From: Byssothecium circinans
Taxonomy: Eukaryota > Ascomycota > Dothideomycetes > Pleosporales > Massarinaceae
Direction of reading: 5' to 3'
Length of the DNA stretch: 34,413 bases
Assembly (NCBI GenBank): GCA_010015675.1
Contig: ML976991.1
Span: 68,135-102,547, forward strand
Shown: piece by piece, positions 9,816 to 21,900 of the stretch
Layout of the letters: each line of letters starts with the position of its first letter
Numbering within the stretch: position 1 is the stretch's first letter
Translations under genes and position numbers: made by a program
The notes under the pieces: generated by a model
Told to the model about the DNA's origin: nothing
The model's input: only the letters and a program-made list of their open reading frames with translations
The model's database searches: none

Positions 9816-10251
9816 TTTGAAAGCCAATTGGTAGAGTCGAGGGTATACAAGAAGAGAAGAGCTCAGAGAGAGCAGGCAGAGAGCGCTAGCGTTTTGTAAC
9901 GTTACGATAGATGCTGACAACCCGGCGTGAGAAGGTTGGAGGGGCACTAGTGGGGTACAAAAGCTCAGCGGAAACAACTCAACGTCACCGCCTCCAGCGC
10001 CTTCACTCCGATTACCACGCCGCACTCCACCGGGCTGAGACATAAGACGCCCCGAGAAAAAGCACTCCAAAGCCTATTGCCGCATCCCGCGACCCAATTG
10101 ACCGACTCAATCCACATTATCCCCGCGTTACACAAATCCTGCAGCCTCCCGTCGGGCCTTCCTCTATCGGCACTACACATCGGAGGACAAGCAAACACCA
10201 CCCTCCCCGTCCTCACCACCGAGCCAGCAACACTCTTCACCGCGCGACACC
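9816..10251. promoter_or_regulatory. Divergent promoter region of gpmI and MED9
   Basis: These 436 bp separate the two divergent ATGs. The left part extends the mutase frame without an ATG that would add a sensible domain and is probably its leader. The right part is C-rich with many CACC/CCTC runs just before the Mediator ATG, as is common in fungal leaders. No clear TATA box was seen. Confidence 0.45.
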
Positions 10252-10782
10252 ATGTCCGCCGCAGCAACCCCCCACGCCCCCATCTCCGCAACCACCTCCT
10301 TCCCCCCCACCGGCTCCGTAACCCCGGGCCTCCCTCACCAACCGCAACAACCCCAACCAGCCCCCGCCGAGCCCGGCATGCCCCCGCCCGCCGTCTTCGA
10401 CTTCATCCCGGACCTCTACCGCATCCTAAACCGCCTCATCATCGTCGCCGGCCAACCCCCCACCGTCCCCTCAACCCCAGGCCAACCCCCGACCGACCCA
10501 CCCCTCGAAATCGACGAAGTCACCGCCGCAACCGCAGAAGTCAAGCTCAAGATCCAGCGCGCGAGCAGGCTGGTGCTGGAGCTACCGGATATAGATCGTA
10601 CGTGCGAGGACCAGGAGGAGGAGATTGCGTATCTGGAGGCGAGGATCGCGAAGTTGAAGGATTCGCTGAGGCGGTTGGGAGAGCCGGTTCCGGCGGCGTC
10701 GACGCTGGATAGGGACGGTGATGGCGATGGCGATGGTGATGGTGTTGGCGATGGCGATGGGGACCAGAGTATGACGGGTTGA
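10252..10782 (+). CDS. MED9: Mediator of RNA polymerase II transcription subunit 9 (CSE2-like)
   Basis: Intronless, 176 residues. MED9 is a small middle-module Mediator subunit in the nucleus that relays activator signals to RNA polymerase II. The core fits the fungal family: FDFIPDLYRILNRLI (about residues 49-63), a short spacer, a helix with VKLKIQRASRLVLELPDIDRT, then a coiled coil with EDQEEEIAYLEARIAKLKDSL up to about residue 143. The first 45 residues are Pro/Ala/Thr-rich and disordered. The tail is an Asp-Gly repeat coded by a GATGGC-type array. The family is weakly conserved, so this rests on a remembered pattern; another small coiled-coil nuclear protein is the alternative. It is divergent from gpmI and tail-to-tail with APC2. 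Confidence 0.72.
   Translation: MSAAATPHAPISATTSFPPTGSVTPGLPHQPQQPQPAPAEPGMPPPAVFDFIPDLYRILNRLIIVAGQPPTVPSTPGQPPTDPPLEIDEVTAATAEVKLKIQRASRLVLELPDIDRTCEDQEEEIAYLEARIAKLKDSLRRLGEPVPAASTLDRDGDGDGDGDGVGDGDGDQSMTG
10710..10765 (+). repeat. In-frame GATGGC hexanucleotide array (Asp-Gly repeat)
   Basis: About nine imperfect GATGGC/GATGGT/GACGGT units encode an Asp-Gly run at the C-terminus of the Mediator subunit, broken once by Val-Gly. Such arrays change length by slippage without shifting frame. Confidence 0.85.
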
Positions 10783-11254
10783 ATATTCGTGCCCTTGCTG
10801 AGACGATGATTGATCCCCTTTAGGCCCACGTAACTCCCCGGACTGCATGGATATGCTTTACCGCGTTCTGGGCGAATGAAGTATGGGTAGGTATGTGCGG
10901 TATGGCATGGACAGGGCTTCTGCTAATCATGCTACTAGGCAGAGAGTCCACGGACACTGCCAAGGATGCATTGCAGCGACATCGCGCATGTTTCACCGAG
11001 TGTAGGGCGACTATTGTGTTATTGCATGATACCCTTTCGGATGCGAAGGCCTTCCAACAAACAAGCGATGAAGGGGCAGTGTGCCTCATAAAGAGAGCAA
11101 AGAACGGACATATCTGGGCGGGTGACACAGGGTCTGGCAGTACTGCCCACAGAGTCAAGTCGAGAGGCCTCGCCAATTAAATGAGCACAGCAGGCAGGAA
11201 TGCAATTGTCCAGTGTTGGTCGACAGGACCACACCACCATAAAATTTATATAAT
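10783..11254. other. Convergent 3' regions of MED9 and APC2
   Basis: MED9 ends at 10782 and APC2 ends at 11255 on the other strand, so both 3' untranslated regions fall here. An open frame at 10893-11180 (+) has an ATG but no recognisable motif or splice partner; I do not call it a gene. Confidence 0.5.
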
Positions 11255-14034
11255 TCACTTCTTAACCCCCCAAACATCACCCCCCAACCCAACCACACTC
11301 CCCAACCCCTCCATCTCCACCAACAGCCCCCGAACCTCTTCCTCCGCAAACGGAAAACCCCCCTGGACCATGACCCTCATCATCATCAAGATCCTCCCCA
11401 CATTCATATTCCCCTGATTCGTAAGCATGCCCATGATAAACGCAACATAAACATCCTTCTTCTCCTCCAGGAGATCCGCCTGCGACTTCACCGTCGACGT
11501 GTGCGCAGCCTGAACTTCGGCGATTTCCTGCGCCGCGGCTGCAGCGTCTTCATCTACGGCGGAAGAAGTGAGGGTTTCGATGACGGTGTAGGTTAGAGAA
11601 TTCGGAGAGGTTTCGCGGAGCACGGATTTGCCGACCCAGAAGGAAAGTGCCTGGCGTAGTAATCCCTCGTCCATCTCTAGCATATCTTCCAGTTGGGCTA
11701 GATTCCTTGTTATCCCCTCGCTCTTCGCCTTGCCCTTTCCCTTCCCTCGGCTCTTGCCAACCCACTCCTCGCCCGGCTGGGGTTGGAACGCATACACGAC
11801 GCTGACCTGCCACGGCGTCAGGTGCTCGAATTCTTCCGTTCGGTCTTCGAATTCGAGCGTGATGCGACTCTCACCCAAGGCGTTCATCCAGCGCAGTTTG
11901 CGCATTCCCTTGATGCGTTCGAAGCGCGTTTCGTAGGCTTTTTGTAACACGAGGATCTCGGAGGGCACGTGGAAGTCGTCGTCGCGGAGGACGGGCCAGA
12001 AGAACGAGGAGAGGATCTGTGCGTTGAGTGTAGGCGCTGACGGGGCGGTGGGGGCGGATGTTAAGGTAGGTGGACGCGGTCGTAGACCTCGTGTGTTAGG
12101 GCCTTCTGGTGTGCGGAGTAAGTGGTCTTGTTGCTTGGAGGTTTCGGTCGCGGTGCGTATGGTATCATTGATGCGTCGAGACTCCAGCATATCGCGGAGC
12201 ATAACCTCACAAGCTTGGAGCTTGTCCTCTCCTAATCGGACCTTGAATAGCTCTAGTAATCGTATCTCTTTCTGGTACTCCGGATCTTGACATCGAAGGA
12301 GATGATCGCCAAGGATATTTTTGAGTTCGTTGATGAAGTCTTCTCGGTCCCAGAGTGTGAGGAGGAAATAGATTACATCCTCGACCTTGGACTTCTTGTA
12401 CTCTGGCGATGCGTCGTGGGGAAGAGGCTGCCAGTTCATATCGTTCCAGTTGAACTCGTCGTCTGTGGTGTCCGCGTGTGCGAAAGGCTTTGCCATCTCG
12501 CTGGCAATTTCGTAAGATAGCTCGCTGTTTGAGGCGAACTTGCTGCTGGCTTCGTCATCCACGTCTATGAGCAGACTTGATATGATGATGCGGGCTGTAT
12601 CCTCTCGCTCTTTCAAATACCTGCGGATGGGCCGTGCTACACTCTGAAGCAAGACGCCTTTTGGCTCGAGCCTGTGGAACGCGCGAATGATCGAGATGTA
12701 GACGTTGAGTATGTATGTCGTCGTAGCGCCGGGGTGTAGGAGCCGTCTTGAGACTTGTTGGGAGAAGCTACTCTTGAGATGTTCTTTCGCGCCATCGAGC
12801 TTCAAATACTCCTTGAGGTCCAATATGGCTCCCATGCTCTGATCCCAATTGATAACAAAATCAAACAAGCCTCCTACCCTCTCCCTCCCCAGCCTTGCCA
12901 ACGCCATTTCCTGCCACATCTTCAACTGCGCCGGCTCCACGTCCGCCTCTCCACACCTCAAGCACTCCAGCACCAGCTCTACAAGTGGAACGAACCCATT
13001 CTCGACCCAATTCCTCATGTCCTGCACTACCGATCTTTTAGTTGGCCAGTCCACTTTCACATAATGGCTCCCGATAAATGTGTCAATTATCTTGTTCATC
13101 GCATGCGCAAACGCCCTTTGCGCTTTATCGCCTCCAAGACCAACGTTTTCTAAGCCTATGAGAAGCATGGTCATGCGATCCCGCACCTCCTTGGAGTTTT
13201 CTGGGGTTGCACTGGTTTGCATGCTATCGTGTCGTACGTAAAAGCGGAAGAGTCTGCATCCTGCATCGTATAGGACATGACTTAGGGTCTTCGAGAAGCG
13301 TTTCGGAGGCAGACTATGGGCGAATGCTGCATGTATCTCTCGTTGAAACCTCCTCTTCGCACCGTCTACAATATCTGTATCCATTGTTTGTGAATCCCTG
13401 CTCGCTCGTATAGTAACATTGCTCGCATCCTGGTGCAGGAACGGTACGATGTGATCAGTGAAAGGTTGGACGTAAAGGTTCTGGATCTGTGCGAGTATTC
13501 GCTGCGTCTCTTCGAGCAGATCCCATGAATTCCGTAGCTCGACTTCCTGTGTTCATCATCAGCACATCGCTCTCTCTAATCTATTCAATTCGTCTCAACA
13601 CAACATACCTTTCCCCACAGCTCCTTCAAGCCCGGTCTAACAAACTTCGCAAAATGTAACCGCACCTCATTCTCAAACCACCCCACAAGACCTTCTTCCT
13701 GCCCCTCTTCTCCCCTCCCATCGCTCTTTCCCTCCCCAACCAGCAAATAACCCAACGCCTCCTCCACATCCCTGCTCCTCTTTACCCTCTGGATCCCACT
13801 ACTCGTAACATCGTTCGGCAAGCTCAGAAACCTTGTCGCTGTACTCCATGCCACATTTCGGCGTAAAGCGTGGTGATGTCCTGTTGCCGCGCTTCCCCCT
13901 CCCGTAAATGGGCTACCGAACGACGAGCCGGGCGCTGTGAAGCCTAGATCTGGTGTCGCGATAGGTGTGGGTGTTGTGTGGGAGAGTGTGGGGACGGGGA
14001 AGACGGAGGCGAAGACGATGGTTGCGTGATCCAT
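11255..14034 (-). CDS. APC2: Anaphase-promoting complex subunit 2 (cullin-like)
   Basis: Two exons, 14034-13609 and 13546-11255, encode about 905 residues; the 62 nt intron is GTATGT...AACACAG. APC2 is the cullin-fold scaffold of the nuclear APC/C ubiquitin ligase, which binds RING subunit APC11 and drives securin and cyclin B destruction. Cullin-homology features include the segment ending LTPWQVSVVYAFQ, then MDEGLLRQALSFWVGKSVL. The C-terminal winged-helix (APC2/WHB) segment, about the last 80 residues, has KDVYVAFIMGMLTNQGN...VGRILMMMRVM and ends GGDVWGVKK. The start is the first in-frame ATG (MDHATIVFASVFP); upstream the frame is open only with a TTG, and a stop lies beyond. A long Ser/Thr/Pro insert near the middle is disordered. 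Its partner subunit APC1 is in the same window at 25847. Confidence 0.9.
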
Positions 14035-14979
14035 TGTGAGATCGTGAGGGTCGTGGATGCGGCGGTAGTGGGTGGGAGGGAACGTAAATGTGGTAGCCAA
14101 CTCAACCCCACTTCGCGAATGTCGATGTTATTGTTGACGTGACGGTCGGCCGCATGGCAGATATAGAAATTGACGCGTAACAGACGGTTGTAGACAGTAG
14201 GGGAGGCAATGAAAGGTATGTGGGAGGCTCGTAAACGAACAAGAAACTGTGTTGTCGAGCCCGGTGGAAACTGTGCAGGTCGCGGAAGGCGCACTTTGGG
14301 CACAGACCAGATCGCGCACTCACGTGCTTCGCGTTCTCTTCTGTTCGTACAATAGTCAACTGGAGACCTCATCGAATAGTTGAGGAGTTACGCGGTCCGA
14401 ACATCATGCACAACCACTTGACAAAAATCCGGCAAAGCTTCCCAGATACACATTTAACAAATTGATGATTCGACTCAAGCACTATAGCTTCACCGTCTTC
14501 CATCTACTTTCCCATTCTCGGTACATACCAGCCCATCTTTTAATTGACTTATAACTACAAGAGGAACCTGATTCACTAACTAAGTGGGCCATAATATTCC
14601 CATACGCGAAAATCTCAATCGTTGAATAAAGATCCTGCCCAACATGTTCCGAAAAATGCCATTCCATGCCATTGGTTCATCGCTCCAAAGGATTTCGTTA
14701 CCCTGCACAAGTCATCCGCACTCTTGAGCACACACCCAGGAATATGAAACTAAAGACTAAATACGATGAGGAAGCGGTACCAACGCCTCGAAAAAGATCC
14801 CGAGAATAAATGTGCCATGTTGCTCCAGACTGCCTTCCGAATAATGCGATGATTGTTGTAGACCTCCCCTCTCCACCTCATGAGTAGGCGATCGCCCACC
14901 TGTACATAGTTGACAACGTACAGTTTCTCTCCACTTCAAGCTGTGAAACGCGTTGCCAAAATATTGACACAGGACTGTG
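14035..14979. other. APC2 upstream region and 3' side of F-box gene
   Basis: No intact gene is supported. On the minus strand 14109-14170 would translate to a peptide resembling part of the F-box protein downstream. An E-box CACGTG lies at 14321-14326, about 290 bp before the APC2 start. The right part, 14400-14979, is AT-richer and presumably holds the F-box 3' untranslated region. Confidence 0.45.
14109..14170 (-). pseudogene. Possible relic of an F-box paralogue
   Basis: Read on the minus strand, this encodes FYICHAADRHVNNNIDIREV. The F-box protein just downstream has LYIPFIADHAHGNNIDAREL (about 15400-15460). Ungapped, 10 of 20 positions match, including NNID-x-RE. Flanking sequence shows no clear further similarity. 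A short decayed duplicate is one reading; chance is the other. Confidence 0.25.
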
Positions 14980-17944
14980 CTACGGCCTAAGTACGCCATG
15001 CCGTCGTCGAAAAGCTTCGACTCTTTCCTCATAGAATAGTATTTCTCGAACGCGGAGCTTAGGCCCCTTGCTCTCTTGGAGAAACGATTCATCGTCAGAA
15101 TCGTCATGAACCTCATCCTCAGCCTCCGAATCCGTTTCCTCACCGTCGCCGGCACCCATCCCGTCGTCGTCATCCTCATCCTCATCTTCTGTGGCTTCGG
15201 ATTCATCGTCGGATATCATGGGGTCGTGCGCGACATAGCCAGTACCTGCGTTGTCGACTACGTTCATATCGTGTCGCAAGTCGTAATTTGATGGCCTGTT
15301 TTCCAGGATTTCGAAGCACTTTGCCGAAAGTCCCATGTAGCAAAGCTCAATTTCCGGACGCAGGTGCACGATATCCAGGATCTGATAAGCCAATTCGCGG
15401 GCATCGATGTTGTTACCGTGTGCGTGGTCAGCGATGAAGGGAATATACAGAGAACGGATATGGGGTATAAGTGGAAGCCGTTGCAGAAAATGGTGCTGGA
15501 AGCTGTTAGTTTTGCGTCTTGCGTAGGGTAATACAGCTAGGTGCCAAAAGTCTGGATACAAAGTACGCTTTCCACAGTTTGTGAAATCGAAACTGTCTCT
15601 ACTTTTCTGCTGTAGGATGCTGTCACTTACCCAGTCTTTGTAGTCAATGGAAACCGCGAGTTCCCTGAGACTGCTCATTCGCCCACTTGTAATGAACGTC
15701 AAGATCTCGCGGTTCAACATCCATCGCCTCCATCTGGAGCTGCTTGTTGCATGTCCGTCGAGTCCTTTGTCGCTGCTGTCGATCATCAGCTTCTTCAAGC
15801 TTGACCGATGCCGCCGGAGTGGGCCACGATATATCGAGTCTACTGTGACTGTGGACTGGTATGATCGGCCTTCCTGGAGGAAAAGCACCTCTAGACTGTT
15901 GGGGGCAAGTGTTTCCTTCAAGAAGGAAATCAAAGACGGAGACACTGTGTTCGTGTGTATCTTTTTGAGGTTCAAAACATACTCTGTCCGAAGAGTATAG
16001 GATGCTTTGTATGCTTTCGAGCTGGAAGGTGAACCGGCGGGATATGCAGCGCGTGGAGTGTATGTCCGCCGTAATGACTTCCAAAGCTGTTCGTGATTGC
16101 TGCAATTCAACAGAGTCAGGGTCGACAGCAGAGTCCAGTCAAAAGCCCTGAGCATAACTGGAACTGACAGCGGGACGCGTTCAAGTTCTAATACCTCTAA
16201 TCTAAGCTTTCCTGTCAGCTTAGGCTCGGCGGGTCGATCGGTGTCACTGCTTGTATCGATTCCGAAGTTTCCAAAGGCGGGCGTGTCCGGAGCATTGAAC
16301 ATTGATGTTGCTTCTTTCTTCGAATAGTCGGCCTGCAACGCCGGGGGAACAGAATCAACAGTGAGCGACTGAATGCCATCTGACAGACCCGCATCTTCAC
16401 CCACTGTTGTCTCAGTCGTGGCAAGCTCAACAGGATTGTTGCTGTGCTCGGGTTCCCGATCGTGCGATGATACGACAAAAGAGGGCTTCGTGGCAGCAGC
16501 TTCTGTGTGTCGACTCGCCAGTATAGCTGTGCTTGGATGTTGCGGTATCGGCTCTTCAGAATGTCGCAAGTTGTGGACTCTCCCCACCAGTATTCCAAGC
16601 ACACCACCTAGCCGCTTTTCGCCTATCGTGCTTGCGCCAGGCCACATTGCGTTTAAATCCACTTGCTGAATGCTTTCACCTTCCCATGCCGTGACCCAAT
16701 CTCGCTGTTGTGCATGTGGTGCTATGCCTATCCGAAGTTCGCGAAGTTTCCGTTGTGATCGGGCTATCAGGATGCTCATCTCATCGAGGTAGGGAAGCTC
16801 ATCAATGTCGAGCACACTCAGGCTCTTCAATGCTGGGATCACGGAGAATGTAGGATATTCGACTCGGTCCATGGCGGAAGTTGTGGGCGATTGGAAGGGT
16901 TGAGGGACAGCGACCGGTGGTTGAATAGCGCCAACTCCGCTTGGATGGGTGGTGTTCGGAGGCGGCGGTACTACGTTGTTCAAAATCATGGGAGGCGCGG
17001 GTGGAGGGACGGGGGCGTCTATCGTGTTATCGTGCCACCGAATCCACAAGCGATCTAGCCGGCACTCTTCACCATCCGTCCGATCGGCCTGGCTTGACAA
17101 TGCCAGCCATACGTCTCGTAGGACTCCGGTTGGCATATCCCATATAAAGGTTTCGAGGTTGATCATCCGGGCGATTGCGAGTGCCACCAACGTACCCAGC
17201 ATCTTTCCACCCTCCTTGGTGATCATGTATTCCTGGACCCATGCGGAGGGGCCGTTGCCGAGGGAGAACTTCTTTGTGAACTGCGCGTAGTAATTGCCGA
17301 ATCGCCGCCGGGTGATGGGGTAGGGTGTGGACGCGGCATTGCTTGCATATGAGACAGTGTCGGGCTGGCGTAGAAGTCGGGCACGGTGTGGGAAGCAGTC
17401 GTCGCCTGTGACTAGAGTCGCGAGTCCGTAGGTCAGGGCATCCACACCCGAGCGAGGCTCCGTGTGGGCGCTTTCGTCTGGCCAGACGATGTCGAAGCGG
17501 GAGTATATGCACGGGATGGTGAGACGGTGAAGGGCAGAGTGGCAGAGGGCGAGTGACGTGAGATCGTTGGTGTGAGGAAGCTACAAAGTGCTATGGTTAG
17601 CCTATACCACATCGGAGTATGCACCATTACGCGTGCCGAAAAGACGGCAGCAAACTCACCTGATGTATGATCTCTTTGAGGATGTCAACTGGAAGGTCGA
17701 GCAGTCTCAAGGGCCCGTCCCTCGGTTTGGCCTTCTCTTTCCCTTTGAGCGACTTGTGGGTTGTTTCATTCAGCAGGAGTGTCGCGTCTGCTGCAGACAC
17801 ACCGCCACTGGCATCTGCAGCCTGGGGCTCAACCTTGTAAGAGTTTTCGGGCAAGGGTGGCGTGGATCGCAGCAGGCCGTCGTCGTCGGGGAGAGGGGAG
17901 CATGTTGTGGGGGTGCCGGGCGAGACGAGCGGAGGGGAATCCAT
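14980..17944 (-). CDS. F-box protein with leucine-rich-like body and acidic tail
   Basis: Two exons, 17944-17660 and 17580-14980, encode about 961 residues. The 79 nt intron is GTGAGT...CTTTGTAG and splits the F-box: LRLLDLPVDILKEIIHQ ends exon 1, and LPHTNDLTSLALCHSALHRL begins exon 2. This is the usual Leu-Pro-x-(Glu/Asp)-Ile-Leu F-box core that binds Skp1 in SCF ubiquitin ligases. The body has scattered leucine-rich-like strands, for example LRLEVLELERVPLSV and SLRELAVSIDY, but no clean LRR register, so substrate recognition is unknown. Residues near 855-915 form a strongly acidic Asp/Glu tract (ISDDESEATEDEDEDDDDG). The C-terminal part with HIRSLYIPFIADHAHGNNID looks like a conserved block of a fungal family I cannot name. 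The ATG at 17944 is the only one giving a complete F-box. Confidence 0.75.
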
Positions 17945-18925
17945 AGTGGAGCACTGGAGCAGCAGCGGTCACGTCTCATCCGGGTCGTAAAGGCATTTAA
18001 CCCTCATGTAGAGGCAGGCAACCGGGCGGTTGGCAGCGTATGAGTGTGCTGGTTGTATGGGAGTGTGGGTTGTGGAGCGATGTGAGAGGATGGTCAGGTT
18101 GATGGTGATGTGATGGGAGACGTTCAGCGTTGGCTGACACCTGGCCAATGATAATGGATGGCGCGAATCGGATCCCGGCAGCAGATCACAGCAACCGCGA
18201 CGGAAGTGATGAATGGAGAAGGAACGGAAGAACAAGCACAGGAAGAGGAACAAGAACAGGAGGCGGCCTAGTATACTGCTGTCTGTTCGCACAAAGCAAA
18301 CCGCAAGAAGCCTTTCGCTCTCTCGGCATGTGGTGTAGCAGAGGCTGGCAAGCTTCACGTTGAGCTTTGAGCAGTGCGACACGGACACCCGCATTTCGTT
18401 TCGTCGCCTGTGCACCTGGGCAACAAACGACCTGCGCTAAGCCGCTTGCGTACCCCCTAGCATGCAAGCGAACTGTGGTTCCTGGTCTTGCAAGCGGATG
18501 CGCGACTTTGGTAGAGCATCCGTCTTGCGTGCATAGCTGAGCAATTCTATCCTCTCGCCACGTTGAAAAAGCCTGCAATAGCAATTTTGGCCAAGTTAAG
18601 CATAGCATGAGAACTCGAGAACTTTACAAAGTACTTCTACGTTAACAGCTACCCATTGTACTGCTATGCTCTTCGCCTTGGTGCCGTCCTTCTGGTCTAC
18701 ACAAGAGCTATCGTCGTACTTGGCGATCGTGCTACATGCACATGTCCCAAATACCTGGCTAGCCCTAGTTCACCTTTTAGAATCCCACCATGCTGTGAAC
18801 GCCTGTGGTATGACCTTGGTGAACTGCTCAGAACCCCTCCGAAAGCGCAACACACGGAATCATGTACACCCCCAAAACTCATTGAACGCCATCATCCACA
18901 TTCCGCCTTACCTTCCCCGTCCACT
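17945..18925. other. Upstream region of F-box gene and SMC6 3' region
   Basis: No gene is supported in these 981 bp. Open frames on both strands lack motifs and start context. A cluster of GCAAGC/GCTTGC words occurs at about 18445-18500 (GCTTGCG, GCATGCAAGC, CTTGCAAGC). I checked it for a tRNA and found no B-box. The stretch nearest 18925 is presumably SMC6 3' untranslated region. Confidence 0.45.
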
Positions 18926-21900
18926 TCAACCAGAGAAGTTGAGCGCCGTCTGGCCCCGCTCAGGATCCGCCATGCGGATAATTCGAACATCATCCATACT
19001 GTGCATGTTCATCGACTGCGGCGTGATCAAAATATACTGCCTTCCAATAGCACGTCTCGCGGCACTGACGATCATAGTCGTGCTGATATCTCGATTGACA
19101 GGGTCCATGTAAACGTCGAATTCGTCCAGACAGCGGATCGGAGAGCCCATGGCATCCCACAACGAGAGCAGCAGACAGATTGTCGAGAATGACTTCTCGC
19201 CACCGGAGAGCGTCTTTGTTTGGCGGCCTTCGGCGTTTTGCACAGTGATGTCGGGCTGGACGTTGATATCCAGACGATGGTTGTCGTGGTCGACCTGGAG
19301 GGTGCCGCGGAATTGGCGTTCGCTGAGGAGATAGTTGAATACGACACGGGCCCGGACTGTGATGCCTTGTCGGAATTCTAGCCAGCGCTGTTGACGGTTC
19401 TTCAGCGCCTGTTTCAGAGCCTGATTCCAAAGTCAGCAAGGGCATAGGGAAACGATGGGAAGGCACTTACTCGTCGGACCATTTCCGTGTTCTTGATCTC
19501 ATTTGCTGCATCCATATATGTCTTTTTCGCCTCGTTGGCCAGTCGCAAGAGTTCAGCTTCCGACCCACCAAGTTCCTCTTCCATCCTTTCTCGCTGTTTC
19601 ACGAGTCTGTCCAGCTTTGCTTTGAGTGACTGGAACGTGGCACCTTCAGGGACCTCCACCCGTACGGGCACAATTTCCGCAGCGTCCTTTTCATACTTTT
19701 TGACCTTCTCCCGCTGCTCTTCGCGTCGTTGCTCCCATTCTGTTAGACGAGTTTTGGCCTCTTCAACTTGCTCGAGCGCGGCGTTCTTACCCCTCAGTGC
19801 TTTATCTCGCCGACTTGTGAGCGTGGTGACTTTAGCATTCAGCTTGTCTGCCCTGCGTTTACAATCGGCAATGATCTCGCTCAACGCGTCGAGTCGATCC
19901 TTCGATGTGCGCTGTTCCGCATTGGCTTTGTCCAACTCTTTAGTGAGATCCGTGAATTGTTCGTCGTCCTTTTCGTAGTCGGCCTTGGCCTCCGACAGCT
20001 CGCTCTCCAACTGCTCAATCATTGCTGCGTCCGGGACCGATGCGCTGACCTCACCCTCCAACCTGTATACATCATCCCCAGCACGGTCCATTTCCCTTTT
20101 GAGATTTTGCTTAACGGTTGCGTGATCACGGATTTTGGCTTGGCAGATATTTATTTGGTCTTGAGCGGCACTTGCCTGGGCCTCCAGAGCCAGGATCTCC
20201 CTCTGGAGGTTGGCATAGGTATCTTTTTCGTCTTGGACTTGCTGTCCTTTGTCTGAGTGCATGCGGGGTGAACCTGAGAACTCCTCAATGGGCGAAATGT
20301 TGGGCCCGGGAGTGATCAAGTGGCCAAGCTTTCGACCGGTGTCCGCCATGCAAATGCATGATTTCGTGTTGGCTGCTCGCCGCCTCATGAAGTTCCATGC
20401 CTCGGTCCGGTTCTCAATCAACACTACTTGATCAATATTTTGGTTGATAATTAGAGAGTTGCGGACTAGGTCGTTGTTTATCTGAAACGCGAGTCAGTAC
20501 TCTGATTCTCCGGAACAAGCAGAGTCTTTTACCTTCAGCACTCGCATCCAAGTCAGGAGTTGCTCATCTGGCTCATGGCCAGTAGTGTCGATAGGGGCCT
20601 TGGTGCCGATGTAGACCGGTGCACGACTATAAATATTAGCTGTGACTTCGTCAAATAAGACCATGTCAACTTACTAATTGAGCCTCGCCATGAGGCGAGA
20701 GAGAAGATCTTTATCAGCTTTGTTCGTCACAATAAAGCCTTCCAAGGCCGCGCCAAATGACTTCTCCAAGATAGAGGACCATTCAGGTTTCAAAAGTTCC
20801 ACGTGACGACCCATGGGACCGACAGGGCGCTCACGAAACCTGCGCTCGTTCTGGATGGCGTCTAGTACCCTTTCGAGGCCGGCATGATTCTGGTAATTCT
20901 CAGTCCACTTCCGATCATCTTGGTCGAACCTGTGGAGCTTCGATCTCGATACGGTCGCTGCATTCCTCTTTCGCTGGATGTTTTCATCTATCTGGCGCTT
21001 CAAGCTTTTCGCTTGATTCACTTGTTCATTCAGGGTCGGCAAGCCTTGACTATGGTTCCCCCATCGTGCTTTGCGATCTTCATAGTCTTTCTTGGCGTCC
21101 TCGTACTCCTGCACCCTGCGGGCGTGGAGTCCGTTGTCTGCCTCTGCCTGCTTGTTCCTGTGCTCTTCGATATTCGACTGGGACTCCCGTATTTTATTGT
21201 CATTCATCCGCATCGAGCTCATTAGGGTGCGTTCGTCCGCCTGTTTATTCGTTAGTGCACGTCTTGAGGACATGAAAGAGCGCGCAAACCTTCATATTGA
21301 AGATCCTCGCCTTGACCTCTTTGAACTGTACTTGAAGCTCTTTGTGTTCATCCTGCGTGGGTTGCATTTCGGCTTCGCATTCCTGAACTTCCTGCTGCGC
21401 CTGCTCGAGAGATTTATCGAATTGTGCAAATTTCGCCGACTCCTGATCTGCAATTGCCTTCCGCTTCTCGATGATCGACGCAGTGTGCTCGATGCTGGCC
21501 TCTATGCCTGCTAACTCTCGCTCCTCGCTTTCAACCTGTGCCCACGCCGCTTGATGTGCGAGCACCGTTTCGTTTGCTCGCGCCTTTTCCAACTTTGTAG
21601 CACGACCTGCCTTTGCTACAGCATCTTGGAAATTCTTCTTGAGCACATCAACATCTCCTTTGATCGTCTGGGCCTTTGCTTCCTGCTCTTCTAGCTCCAA
21701 AGAGATTTGCTTGTAATCGTTGTCGAGAGTTTCAAGCTGGGTGCCCTTGAGAAAGAATTTATATTTATCTTTCGGGGTGGAACTGTTCAGGAACTGTCGA
21801 GCCATGTCTTGAGTGAGAACGTTCATCGGGTTATCGAGCTGCAGCGCGAAAGCATCAAGTATGTCCTCCACATCGGCCTTCTTCTGCGATACAATTCTAC

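Noticed and set aside
9006..10070. Longer mutase protein starting upstream of 9815
   Set aside because: The extra N-terminal residues match nothing in the family, and the normal start MVKV...DGWG is present at 9815.
14035..14100. APC2 start at about 14100
   Set aside because: That start is TTG; the first ATG in frame is at 14034 and gives a sensible N-terminus.
15644..16105. Open frames inside the F-box gene on either strand
   Set aside because: They overlap a continuous 2.6 kb coding exon and show no family motifs.
18480..18530. tRNA-like A-box (TGGTAGAGCATCC)
   Set aside because: No B-box (GGTTCGAATCC-like) follows within 40-60 bases and no cloverleaf could be drawn.
18656..19192. 178-codon plus-strand open frame
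   Set aside because: It lies largely opposite SMC6 exon 6, with no motif; a shadow of the real gene.
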